From: Deltaproteobacteria bacterium | GTDB taxonomy: Bacteria; Desulfobacterota; Syntrophia; Syntrophales; JAFGHS01 | Assembly (NCBI GenBank): GCA_016928025.1 | Contig: JAFGLN010000118.1 | Coordinates: forward strand, 1 to 44,386 | DNA length: 44,386 nucleotides | Direction: 5' to 3' | Shown here: in pieces, positions 26,062 to 34,202 of the stretch | How the letters are laid out: every line of letters begins with the position of its first letter | How positions within the stretch are numbered: the stretch's first letter is position 1 | Notes under the pieces: model-generated | The model's database searches: none | Told to the model about the DNA's origin: nothing | What the model saw: only the letters and a program-made list of their open reading frames with translations | Translations under genes and position numbers: made by a program

Positions 26062-27585
26062 CTAACCCATCTTTCGAAGCTCCCTCTTCAGTATCTTCCC
26101 GACGGAACTTTTGGGAAACTCGTTCAAAAACGTAACAGATTTCGGCGCCTTGAAACGGGAAACCGCTTTTACACATTGATCGATCAAGTCCTGTTCGGAA
26201 ATCTGGAAACCAGGGCGTAAGATGACAAACGCCTTTACCTCCTCCCCATACACAGGATCGGGAACACCCACAACGGCCGCCTCAAGTACCTCCTCATTTT
26301 TGTAAAGGATTTCTTCGATGGCACCGGGCGAAATATTTTCACCCCCGCGGATAATGAGGTCTTTCTTTCTGTCCGTTATAAACAGATCACCATCCTTATC
26401 GAGATACCCCATATCGCCCGTATGCATCCATCCGTTTTTCAACGCAGCCTCCGTTTCTTGGGGCTTGTTCAGATACCCCTTCATGACATTCGGACCCCTG
26501 ACACAAATTTCACCCTCCTTATCAACGAGAAGTTCCTGGTCAAGATCATCAAATATTCCGATCTCCACATTTTTAATGGGTGTTCCGACGGAACCGGGTT
26601 TTCTATCCCTGCCTACCGGCTGGCGTGAAATGGTCGGGGATGTTTCCGTCATCCCGTACCCCTGATAAAGAACCCCGCCAAGTTTTTCTTCCACCATGCG
26701 TAAAGTTTCCACGCTGAGCGGCGCTGCGGCACTTATCCACCGGCGAATCGAACTGAGCTTGTGTATTGCCGGATCATACATCTGTAACAACATGATATAC
26801 ATGGTGGGAACACCGACGAACACGGTGACTTGATGTTCCGTAATGCTCTTGAGCACTAGCGTCGGATCGAATCCTTTGTGGATTATCAGGGTTGCACCGG
26901 TAATATTGCACTCGTTAACCATCAGCATACCATAGATGTGATTCAAGGGAAGCGGCACCAGATACACGTCACTCTTGTCGGTAGGCCAGGAAGGCAGTCC
27001 GTGTTCAAGATTGGATCCAATGTTCCAATGGCTCAGCATCACTCCCTTGGGAAATCCCGTTGTCCCGGACGTGTACATAAGAACGGCGAGGTCATCCCGT
27101 TCCATAACGGCCATTTCATAGTCGACGGAATTATTGGCAATGAGTGATTCAAATGCAGTCGTTCCCGGAATATTCTGATTATCTATAATGATCATGTGAC
27201 GGACTGTTTCGAGGCCTTTTGAGGCCTCTTTAATTTTGGGATAGAGTTCTTCGTTGGTGATTATGGCAACGGCCTGGGAATCTTCCAGGATGTACCGTAT
27301 TTCAGGGGCGGTGAGACCGAATATGACTGGAAGAAACACGGCTCCGATTTTAAATATGCCCATGTAGGAAATGGGAACGGCAGGACTGTTCGGCAGTATT
27401 ACAGCTACAATATCACCCCTTTCAATCCCCAGACCGGTAAGCCCGTTGGCAAGAGCATTGGAACGATTACTTAATTCCACATTCGTGAAACGCTCTTCAC
27501 GATGCTGTTCCTCATAGATGAGGATCTCATACTCTCCAAACTTATTGATACTTTCCAATCCATAGCGTGCGTAATTCCAATTCAT
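26062..27585 (-). CDS. AMP-dependent acyl-CoA synthetase/ligase (distal copy)
   Basis: Activates a carboxylic acid to its CoA thioester through an acyl-adenylate. From the ATG at 27585 the protein is 507 residues. It shows the P-loop LMYTSGTTGFPKGVMLSH, GYGMTETSP, HTGDMGYLDKDGDLFITDR, IIRGGENISP and the C-terminal catalytic Lys motif SSVGKILKREL. The start was chosen because GAGG stands about ten bases upstream; in-frame codons up to 27648 have no family similarity. It lies 160 bases after the other synthetase gene and ends the TRAP operon. Substrate chain or ring type cannot be read from sequence. Confidence 0.93.
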   Translation of the reverse strand: MNWNYARYGLESINKFGEYEILIYEEQHREERFTNVELSNRSNALANGLTGLGIERGDIVAVILPNSPAVPISYMGIFKIGAVFLPVIFGLTAPEIRYILEDSQAVAIITNEELYPKIKEASKGLETVRHMIIIDNQNIPGTTAFESLIANNSVDYEMAVMERDDLAVLMYTSGTTGFPKGVMLSHWNIGSNLEHGLPSWPTDKSDVYLVPLPLNHIYGMLMVNECNITGATLIIHKGFDPTLVLKSITEHQVTVFVGVPTMYIMLLQMYDPAIHKLSSIRRWISAAAPLSVETLRMVEEKLGGVLYQGYGMTETSPTISRQPVGRDRKPGSVGTPIKNVEIGIFDDLDQELLVDKEGEICVRGPNVMKGYLNKPQETEAALKNGWMHTGDMGYLDKDGDLFITDRKKDLIIRGGENISPGAIEEILYKNEEVLEAAVVGVPDPVYGEEVKAFVILRPGFQISEQDLIDQCVKAVSRFKAPKSVTFLNEFPKSSVGKILKRELRKMG

Positions 27586-27745
27586 AAGCCTATCCCTCAT
27601 ACCGATTAATAATGTTGATATATAATTTCCCGTGGTTACCTCACACAAAAAGTTTCTGTTATGCTTTAAACACCCGGGTTACGATGATCGTAAAAACACA
27701 ACCACCGCATCACCACCATCAAACCTGTTATAAATCGGTCTGCGT

Positions 27746-29320
27746 CTACTTCCATAATGACCGCTTCAACTCACTCTTCAGCACCTTACCGGTCCCTCCC
27801 TTGGGAAGGTCTGCCTTGAACTCGATGATGCGGGGAATTTTAAAACCGGACAGGCCCTCCTCTCGGCAATAGGCGATCAACTCATCGGCGGTGAGACGGG
27901 CATTTTCGGCAAGGACGATGAATGCCGCCGGCGTCTCGCCCCATTTTTCGTGGGGTGCAGCCACCACCGCAACTTCAGCCACAGCGGGGTGCGAGGAAAT
28001 AACATTTTCAACCTCCACCGAACCGATATTTTCTCCGCCACTGATGATGATATCCTTCTTTCGATCCACAATGGTGATATAGCCATCTTCATTCATCGTG
28101 GCGATGTCTCCGGAATAGAGCCAGCCGTCGATAATGGTCTTTTTCGTCTCTTCGGGCAGACCCCAGTAACCGTCTATAACGGTATTGCCTCGCATGATGA
28201 TTTCACCCATTGCTATCCCGTCATGCTTGACGTCATTTCCATTGCCGTCCACGATCCGGACCCGAGTCAGCATGTCCGCGTAACCCTGGGAACGCATAAG
28301 GACTTTTTTCTGTTCATCAGGAAGTCCCCGTAAATGCTCCTTTAAATGAGCCGTTGTCCCACAAGATGATGTTTCACTCATGCCATAGCCCGCGTGAATC
28401 ACGCACCAGGGAAACTTCTCCATCAACGTATTCTGTGTCCCTTCCAAGAGAGGAGCACCACCAATTACAATACGCTCAAGACTGCTTAAATCATACTTGT
28501 CCAGGTCTCCGAACTGCGTCAATGTATCGGCCATGGTAGGAACCATTTCCATATAGTTGACCTTCTCTCTCTCAATCAGCTCACAGATCAGAGCCGGTCG
28601 AAACTGGGGCAGCATTACATGACGGCCGCCGACCGCGGTGATCATGTGAGCCTTTCTCCAACAGTTGGCGTGAAACAGGGGAATGGCCTGGAGATATACC
28701 GTTCGATCGTTTGCTACGCCGAAAAAAAGGTCCTTCGTCGCCGCAAGCCAGAGCGTTCGGTGCGTTAGAAGCATGCCCTTGGGATTGCCCGAGGTGCCGC
28801 TCGTATAAAACATCTCGGCGGGATCCTGTTCATCCAACCCGAAATCATCCTCAATGATGGCTGACGATCCTTCAAGTAACGGCTCATATCGCTCACCCGG
28901 TATGCTCCCCGGCTTTTGCTCATCACCTTCCAGAATAATATATCGCTCCACGCTTTTCAGCTGGTCTCTTTCTACCAGACCTGTCATGTCTTCATTAATG
29001 ACGAGACAACGTGCTCCCGAATCATTGAGCACATAAGTTATCTCTCTGGGAGAGAGCCTGATATTGATCGGCAGCAGAATCGCTCCAATCTGCGGAACGC
29101 CGAAGTGCAGCTCAAGAAGACGGTGGCTGTTGGTATCAAGGACGGCCACCCGGTCTCCTTTTTTGATGCCCATATCAATCAGTGCATTGGAAAGGCGATG
29201 GACCCGCTCACCGAACTGGGCGTAGGTAAACCGTTTATCCCCATCCACCACACCCGTCTTCTTTCCATATTGCTGAACCGCATGCCGCAGAAAATCCGTT
29301 GCCAAGAGGGGAACGTACAT
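27746..29320 (-). CDS. AMP-dependent acyl-CoA synthetase/ligase (proximal copy)
   Basis: A 524-residue enzyme of the same family as its neighbour, though not a recent duplicate. It has MFYTSGTSGNPKGMLLTHRT, a YGMSETSS adenine-binding motif, YSGDIATMNEDGYITIVDRK, IISGGENIGSVEVE and the Lys motif GGTGKVLKSELK. The pattern PLFHANCW resembles medium/long-chain fatty acyl-CoA synthetases. AAGGAGG precedes the ATG. It starts 30 bases after dctM, so uptake and activation genes appear cotranscribed. Confidence 0.93.
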   Translation of the reverse strand: MYVPLLATDFLRHAVQQYGKKTGVVDGDKRFTYAQFGERVHRLSNALIDMGIKKGDRVAVLDTNSHRLLELHFGVPQIGAILLPINIRLSPREITYVLNDSGARCLVINEDMTGLVERDQLKSVERYIILEGDEQKPGSIPGERYEPLLEGSSAIIEDDFGLDEQDPAEMFYTSGTSGNPKGMLLTHRTLWLAATKDLFFGVANDRTVYLQAIPLFHANCWRKAHMITAVGGRHVMLPQFRPALICELIEREKVNYMEMVPTMADTLTQFGDLDKYDLSSLERIVIGGAPLLEGTQNTLMEKFPWCVIHAGYGMSETSSCGTTAHLKEHLRGLPDEQKKVLMRSQGYADMLTRVRIVDGNGNDVKHDGIAMGEIIMRGNTVIDGYWGLPEETKKTIIDGWLYSGDIATMNEDGYITIVDRKKDIIISGGENIGSVEVENVISSHPAVAEVAVVAAPHEKWGETPAAFIVLAENARLTADELIAYCREEGLSGFKIPRIIEFKADLPKGGTGKVLKSELKRSLWK

Positions 29321-29350
29321 TTCAATTGCCTCCTTTAATAACGAGATTCA

Positions 29351-30679
29351 TCACGATCCACCAAAGATTAATCGCGGTATCCACAAACATATTTCCGGAA
29401 AGATGGACACAATAATGAGGCCAAGCGCCTGCAATAAAACGAAAGGCACAATCGCCAGGTAAATATCCTTAATCCCGATTCCCTCCGGCGCAATGCTCTT
29501 CAGATAAAAAAGATTGTAGCCAAAGGGAGGCGATATATAAGCCATCTGCATATTCATGATAAAAATAACGCCAAACCATACGGCATCATATCCCATCACT
29601 TCCACGACAGGCATAATGATCGGCGCGGTTATCATCACGATGGCCCCGGGATCCAGCAGCATACCCAGAGCGAAAAACATGAGCTGGATCAGGATGAAAA
29701 CACCCCAGTAGCCGAAAGGCATCCCCGTCACCAGATCTCTGATGAAGTCCGACGCACCCAGGGCTGTGTAAATCGTAGCGAAACAATAGGCCCCAATGAT
29801 GATCCACATGACCATTCCGGTCAGTCTCAGCGTCGCCAGGGAAACCTGTTTAAACGACTCCCAGCTGAATCTTCCGCTGAAGAGCATCAAAATAAGGCTA
29901 CCAAAAGCTCCGATGGCCGATCCTTCCGTGGGCGTACATACACCCCCAAATATCGATCCCAGAACGGCAAGAATCAATACGATAGGGGGAATGACGGTTT
30001 TAGTCGCCTTGACTTTTTGAACGAATGACATGGTCTCGCCTTCTTCATCCACCTTACTCGGACCGTATTCCGGCTTGACCTTGCAGAGAATCAAAATATA
30101 AGCAATGTAGAGTCCAGACAGCAGAATTCCAGGTCCGATACCCCCCGCAAAAAGCTGTCCTACCGAGACCTGGCAGATCATCCCATAGATAATCATGACA
30201 ATACTGGGTGGGATGAGGATACCCAGCGCACCACCCGCACCTATACACCCGAGGGCAAGCCGCTTGTTATAGTTACGGGAAATCATTGCCGGAAGGGCGA
30301 TGAGGCCCATTGTGATCGTTCCGGCGCCTCCGATTCCCGTCATTGCCGCAAAGAGAGTACAGACAATAACTGCAGCGACGGCCAATCCCCCGCTAATCCG
30401 ACCGCCCCAGATATGGACAGCTGAAAACAACCGGTCGGCCATGCCGGATTCCTGCAGTGCCGCTCCCATGAGAATAAAAAGAGGAATGGCCAACAGACCA
30501 AAGGACATCATGGCTTTGCCGAATATGAGTGTTGGAATAACGCCAAGCGCATGGGGCCCCCAGAGGAACATCGTAAAGAGGACGCCGATTGAACCCAGAA
30601 TGAATGCAATGGGAAGTCCTGATATTAAACCCAAAATCATACAGGTAAAGAGCAGAAAAGTAATCGTGCTTATTTCCAT
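29351..30679 (-). CDS. dctM: TRAP transporter large permease subunit DctM
   Basis: The 442-residue protein is the 12-13-helix transport subunit of a tripartite ATP-independent periplasmic transporter, which uses a sodium or proton gradient. Family features include ILMGAALQESGMADRLF, the conserved GIGGAGTITMGLIALP region, GGALGILIPPSIVMIIYG, GGVCTPTEGSAIGAFG and LDPGAIVMITAPIIMPV. Its start overlaps the dctQ stop by one base. The substrate is probably an organic acid, judged from the adjacent acyl-CoA synthetases. Confidence 0.95.
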   Translation of the reverse strand: MEISTITFLLFTCMILGLISGLPIAFILGSIGVLFTMFLWGPHALGVIPTLIFGKAMMSFGLLAIPLFILMGAALQESGMADRLFSAVHIWGGRISGGLAVAAVIVCTLFAAMTGIGGAGTITMGLIALPAMISRNYNKRLALGCIGAGGALGILIPPSIVMIIYGMICQVSVGQLFAGGIGPGILLSGLYIAYILILCKVKPEYGPSKVDEEGETMSFVQKVKATKTVIPPIVLILAVLGSIFGGVCTPTEGSAIGAFGSLILMLFSGRFSWESFKQVSLATLRLTGMVMWIIIGAYCFATIYTALGASDFIRDLVTGMPFGYWGVFILIQLMFFALGMLLDPGAIVMITAPIIMPVVEVMGYDAVWFGVIFIMNMQMAYISPPFGYNLFYLKSIAPEGIGIKDIYLAIVPFVLLQALGLIIVSIFPEICLWIPRLIFGGS

Positions 30680-31185
30680 TATTCATCCACTCCTTTCCCC
30701 GTAATGGCCAGATAGAGATCGGACAGAAAATTGCCGATTCCTTGGAGCAGCAACAAAAAAGCACCAAGGGGTATGGCCAGCTTGACGGGCCATAAAGGAG
30801 GAGCCCAGTCACTTTGTGATATTTCGAGGACCTTCACGGAGCGGAAAGCAAACTCCCAGCCCAGCCATAAAATGATGACGCAAAACAAAAGAAAGAAGGG
30901 GAATGTCAAGACGTCAAGGATAGCTTTCCCACGGGGAGAAAGACGGGTATAGAAAAGATCCATATTGACATGCGCCTTGTAGCGAAGTGTATAAGCTCCT
31001 CCCATGATTGTCAGGACGGCAAAAGTCATTATGCTCAATTCATGAGCCCAGACAGTGGGACGATTAAAAATGTTCCTCAATACAATTTCCCACATAATAA
31101 CTGCCATCAGGATCCAGGGCAGCCACATCAGAATTTTACCGCTTATCTCGCTGATGGCGTTAATAACACCGATTATTTTTTGCAT
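30679..31185 (-). CDS. dctQ: TRAP transporter small permease subunit DctQ
   Basis: A 168-residue four-helix membrane protein, the small subunit that pairs with DctM. It shows the family pattern ILMWLPWILMAVIMWEIVLR, FNRPTVWAHELSIMTF and GGAYTLRYKAHVNMDLFYTR, then two C-terminal helices ending in PLGAFLLLLQGIGNFLSDLY. It overlaps dctM by one base. A 180-base gap with a stem-loop separates it from dctP. Confidence 0.92.
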   Translation of the reverse strand: MQKIIGVINAISEISGKILMWLPWILMAVIMWEIVLRNIFNRPTVWAHELSIMTFAVLTIMGGAYTLRYKAHVNMDLFYTRLSPRGKAILDVLTFPFFLLFCVIILWLGWEFAFRSVKVLEISQSDWAPPLWPVKLAIPLGAFLLLLQGIGNFLSDLYLAITGKGVDE

Positions 31186-31323
31186 TGATTTCCCCCATTC
31201 TTACCCCCCCCCAAAGCAATCACCGCCTTCGACGCAGATCAAAGCCCGCACCTTTCCGGTTGGTATCAGGGGCTGCGCATAAAGTTCCAGGCAAGCTTGG
31301 CCCGAAGAAATAATTACAGACGA

Positions 31324-31350
31324 GAGGGGACGATTGCATCTTGTCCCCTC
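31324..31350 (-). promoter_or_regulatory. Intercistronic stem-loop between dctP and dctQ
   Basis: A perfect 8-base stem (GAGGGGAC and GTCCCCTC) with an 11-base loop lies 18 bases after the dctP stop. In the direction of transcription it has no U-tract, so it may stabilise the dctP message or reduce transcription into dctQM rather than fully terminate. Such a step matches the greater need for the binding protein. Confidence 0.5.
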
Positions 31351-31367
31351 CCTTTTTCTCTGGACAT

Positions 31368-32429
31368 TTACTTAATATGGCCCATGGCTCTCATATAATC
31401 TTTGGTCATATTAACCAGTTCGGCGCACTCCGGGCTCTTTTTGGCTTCCTCATCCCAAATCTGCATTGCTACTTCTTCAGCTTTTTCAAGGTCGGCGCCC
31501 TTCAATTCACTAATCTTCACTCCGGCCTTTTTCATTTGATTTAATCCCCATTGCTCGCCAGTCCAGTTCTGATGGGCTGTCATATCCAAACCCGCGCGAA
31601 CGACGGCCTGCTCAAGTGCAACCTTTAAATCATCGGGAAGTGAATCCCAGGCCTTTTGGTTAACCAGTATGGTCAGGTGGTTGATGGGATTAACAGGCGG
31701 CCACAAGAAGTATTTGGCGACTTCATGGAATTTCATGCTATACATCCCCATGGCACTGCCCCAGGTGATACCATCAATGGCATGGGTCTGGAGCGCGCTG
31801 TAAGCTTCCTCGCCGGGAATATAAACACCCTGCCCACCAAGCCGTTCAACCCAGGTAATCATCAAGCCGGAGGCCCTTACCTTTTTACCCTTAAGATCGC
31901 CAATACTGTTAATAGGTGAGGTAAACATATAGGCGGCAGGCCAGCAATCCACCCCCCCGGCCAGATAATAGACGCCCTGTTTCGCATAGATCTTTCTCAG
32001 AAGATCAATGGCCCTCCATCCACCGAACATTTTAGGAAGCTTTTTACCGTACATAAAGTTATACATCTCAAAGGGCGTCCGAATACCAAATGGCAGACCG
32101 TATTCGATACTCGCTTCCGGAATGACACCTTTAAAATAGATGCAGGGCATACCGATCATTTCAACAACCCCTGACTTGACCGCATCCAGGGAATCCGCGC
32201 TTTTTACAAGCTCCCCAGCCCAAAACATCTTGACCTGAAGCCTCCCATTCGTCATGGCCGGCAGAGTCTTTTCAAACATCTCCTTATAGTACGCCATGCC
32301 CGGCTCAGAGGCGATCCTCATTTGCTGATATTTCCACCTGAACACCTTTTCCGCTGCATCGCAGGCAAAAGAAGTGCAAAGCAGCGCTGCAACGGCCAGA
32401 ACCACGATTCCCAGAACCTTCTTTTTCAT
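31368..32429 (-). CDS. dctP: TRAP transporter substrate-binding protein DctP
   Basis: The periplasmic solute receptor of the TRAP system. From the ATG at 32429 it is 353 residues, with an N-terminal signal peptide (KKKVLGIVVLAVAALLC, then a small-residue region before AEKVFRWKYQ). The mature part has the DctP pattern: RLQVKMFWAGELVKSADSLD, GVVEMIG, KVRASGLMITWVERLGGQGV and EEAYSALQTHAIDGITWGSA. The start is fixed by GAAGGAGGG, which an in-frame TTG six codons earlier would place inside the gene. The ligand is unknown; carboxylates are the usual TRAP ligands. Confidence 0.93.
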   Translation of the reverse strand: MKKKVLGIVVLAVAALLCTSFACDAAEKVFRWKYQQMRIASEPGMAYYKEMFEKTLPAMTNGRLQVKMFWAGELVKSADSLDAVKSGVVEMIGMPCIYFKGVIPEASIEYGLPFGIRTPFEMYNFMYGKKLPKMFGGWRAIDLLRKIYAKQGVYYLAGGVDCWPAAYMFTSPINSIGDLKGKKVRASGLMITWVERLGGQGVYIPGEEAYSALQTHAIDGITWGSAMGMYSMKFHEVAKYFLWPPVNPINHLTILVNQKAWDSLPDDLKVALEQAVVRAGLDMTAHQNWTGEQWGLNQMKKAGVKISELKGADLEKAEEVAMQIWDEEAKKSPECAELVNMTKDYMRAMGHIK

Positions 32430-32486
32430 AATACCCTCCTTCTTCAATGATAAAAAAAAGATTTACAACGCTTATTATTGAATCCA

Positions 32487-32519
32487 CCGGTTCACACAGT
32501 TAAGGCACTGTGTAGCCGG
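32487..32519 (-). promoter_or_regulatory. Candidate TetR operator upstream of dctP
   Basis: A 20-base inverted repeat with perfect 7-base arms (ACACAGT at 32494-32500, ACTGTGT at 32507-32513) is flanked by CCGG on both sides. It lies between the TetR gene and dctP, about 65-85 bases before the dctP start. Its size and symmetry suit a TetR-family operator; binding is inferred. Confidence 0.5.
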
Positions 32520-32540
32520 GATGGATCCTAACCCAAACTC

Positions 32541-33755
32541 TCAGGCAAATTTCGAGTTTTTTGATACGTAAAGCGCCATAGAAAGCGACATAATGACTTC
32601 TTTAATCTCATGAATTTTTTGAAAATCATCTCCCCTTTCCAGAAAGAACCATCGAAAGGCAAGGTAAGTAAAAGCCCCTGAAAACATGAAGCGGAACACG
32701 CGGGAATTTACACCCGAACAGAATAAACCTTCTCGTTTTCCACTCTCGACTATGGATTCGAGAATGGAATAATATCGTTCGAAATATTGGAACGTATTAG
32801 ATTTATAGAATTTCCTATTTAATTGAATGTGGGCCATGAACACTTTAAAAAAATCCCGCTCAATCAAGGCGAGACAACAATGCATATTCATAAATTGTCT
32901 GAGTCTGCTCCAGGCAGTCATCGGTTCCATTTCGTCGGAAAGGTCACGAATCAATGATTTAAAATGTGAAATCGGGATGGACAGAAGAAGATTTTCTTTG
33001 CTCTCGAAATACTCATATACCGTGCCTTCAGACACACGGGCCGCTTTCGCTATTTCCGTTACCTTGGCATTGGCATACCCCTTTTCGGCAAAGATCCTCT
33101 CGGCCTCCATAAGAATTCGCTCCGGTTTTTCCAAATCCTCACCATTTTGAGGAGCCAGCATCGGAGAAATCAGATTCATGATTTCTTCCAAATCGTCAGT
33201 GCCTTTTAGTTTATAGCCCGACAACCAGGAATTGATTGCTTCCGTATCGAGGGTCCCCCATATGATGTCCCGAATGACCGATGTGTTGATATCGGAGCGG
33301 AATTTCCCTTGATTGATGCCGTCCTTCAGTATCGAGAGCAGCATATCCGAATATGTTCTTATAAGGCTATAGGCAGGTGTTTGGTAAAACTCACGAAGCA
33401 GTCGGCATTCGAGCAGTTGGAGGCTAACCCAGGCAGGATGGTTGTCATTATTGTAAAGGTGATACCAGATGATTTTTCGAAGACGGCTTTCAGGATCCTG
33501 AATCCCCTGAAGATGATGGTTTAAATGGATAAGAAATTCCTGAATCCGTTTTTCTGCAATAGAAAAGAGGATGTCCTTTTTTCCTTTAAAATACTGGTAG
33601 ATCAACGAATCGGCCATGCCGGCGGCACGGGCTATTTCCGAAATCTTGGTATCGGCAAGCCCTTTTCGGGCGATAATCTCCTCGGCCGCAAGGAGAATTT
33701 CTTCGTGCCGATCCCGTTCCTGAGACTCCCGTTTTACAGGTTGCTGATCATCCAT
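32541..33755 (-). CDS. Tandem (double-length) TetR/AcrR-family transcriptional regulator
   Basis: The 404-residue protein contains two complete TetR-like units. The first helix-turn-helix is at about residues 18-62 (EEILLAAEEIIARKG, SEIARAAGMADSLIYQYFKG) with a ligand-binding half to about 200. The second is at about 213-258 (ERILMEAERIFAEKG, TEIAKAARVSEGTVYEYFES) with its own ligand domain to the end. Normal TetR proteins have 190-220 residues and dimerise, so this may act as a pseudo-dimer. It is the first gene before the TRAP and acyl-CoA synthetase genes in the same orientation and probably controls them in response to the acid or its CoA ester. Confidence 0.92.
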   Translation of the reverse strand: MDDQQPVKRESQERDRHEEILLAAEEIIARKGLADTKISEIARAAGMADSLIYQYFKGKKDILFSIAEKRIQEFLIHLNHHLQGIQDPESRLRKIIWYHLYNNDNHPAWVSLQLLECRLLREFYQTPAYSLIRTYSDMLLSILKDGINQGKFRSDINTSVIRDIIWGTLDTEAINSWLSGYKLKGTDDLEEIMNLISPMLAPQNGEDLEKPERILMEAERIFAEKGYANAKVTEIAKAARVSEGTVYEYFESKENLLLSIPISHFKSLIRDLSDEMEPMTAWSRLRQFMNMHCCLALIERDFFKVFMAHIQLNRKFYKSNTFQYFERYYSILESIVESGKREGLFCSGVNSRVFRFMFSGAFTYLAFRWFFLERGDDFQKIHEIKEVIMSLSMALYVSKNSKFA

Positions 33756-34202
33756 GACAAAGGTGCCATAATTGAACCGGTATCATAATACCTCTAATGA
33801 ATAGACTATAAAACAAATGATGAGGCGGAATTATCAATAGAAACAGAACGTAGAATGTGATTCAGTTTTATCCAAGAGGAAAACGAAGTTCTGAATTCAG
33901 TATCAAATAAAAGGAACCCGGTCAAGAATTATGTTTCTACTGGATCGGCTCAAAATATTTTCAGTTATCATTATCCTTGACGCAGTAAATGAGATAATCG
34001 TATATTTCCTGGACAAACAATTGGATTTTATCCGTTGATCTCATAACAGCAATCGCCTCGACCGACACAAATGGCACCAATGTCGTCGATTGGACAGCAT
34101 ATTCCTCTATTAAATTATATACTTGATAAAATTCGGCGATCTCCGTATTTGTATTTTTCAACGGTGATTCTTAACAGTATTCTCCCAGACGTCGGTACTG
34201 TT
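33756..34202. other. AT-rich region between uvrA and the TetR gene
   Basis: This 447-base stretch should hold the TetR promoter on the minus strand. TTGACC followed 17 bases later by TACTGA (about 33904-33933) is only a weak match. A 10-base palindrome CTGAATTCAG at 33891-33900 could be an operator. A 66-codon minus-strand frame at 33961-34161 begins with TTG and lacks a ribosome binding site at normal spacing. It is listed separately at low confidence. Confidence 0.45.
33961..34161 (-). CDS. Possible small protein, unknown
   Basis: The 66-residue frame (for example EIAEFYQVYNLIEEYAVQST and KIQLFVQEIYDYLIYCVKD) looks like an amphipathic helical protein, with no recognisable domain. Its start would be TTG without a close Shine-Dalgarno. 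It lies just upstream of the TetR promoter region, downstream of uvrA, on the same strand. It may be a gene remnant or a chance frame. Confidence 0.3.
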   Translation of the reverse strand: MKNTNTEIAEFYQVYNLIEEYAVQSTTLVPFVSVEAIAVMRSTDKIQLFVQEIYDYLIYCVKDNDN

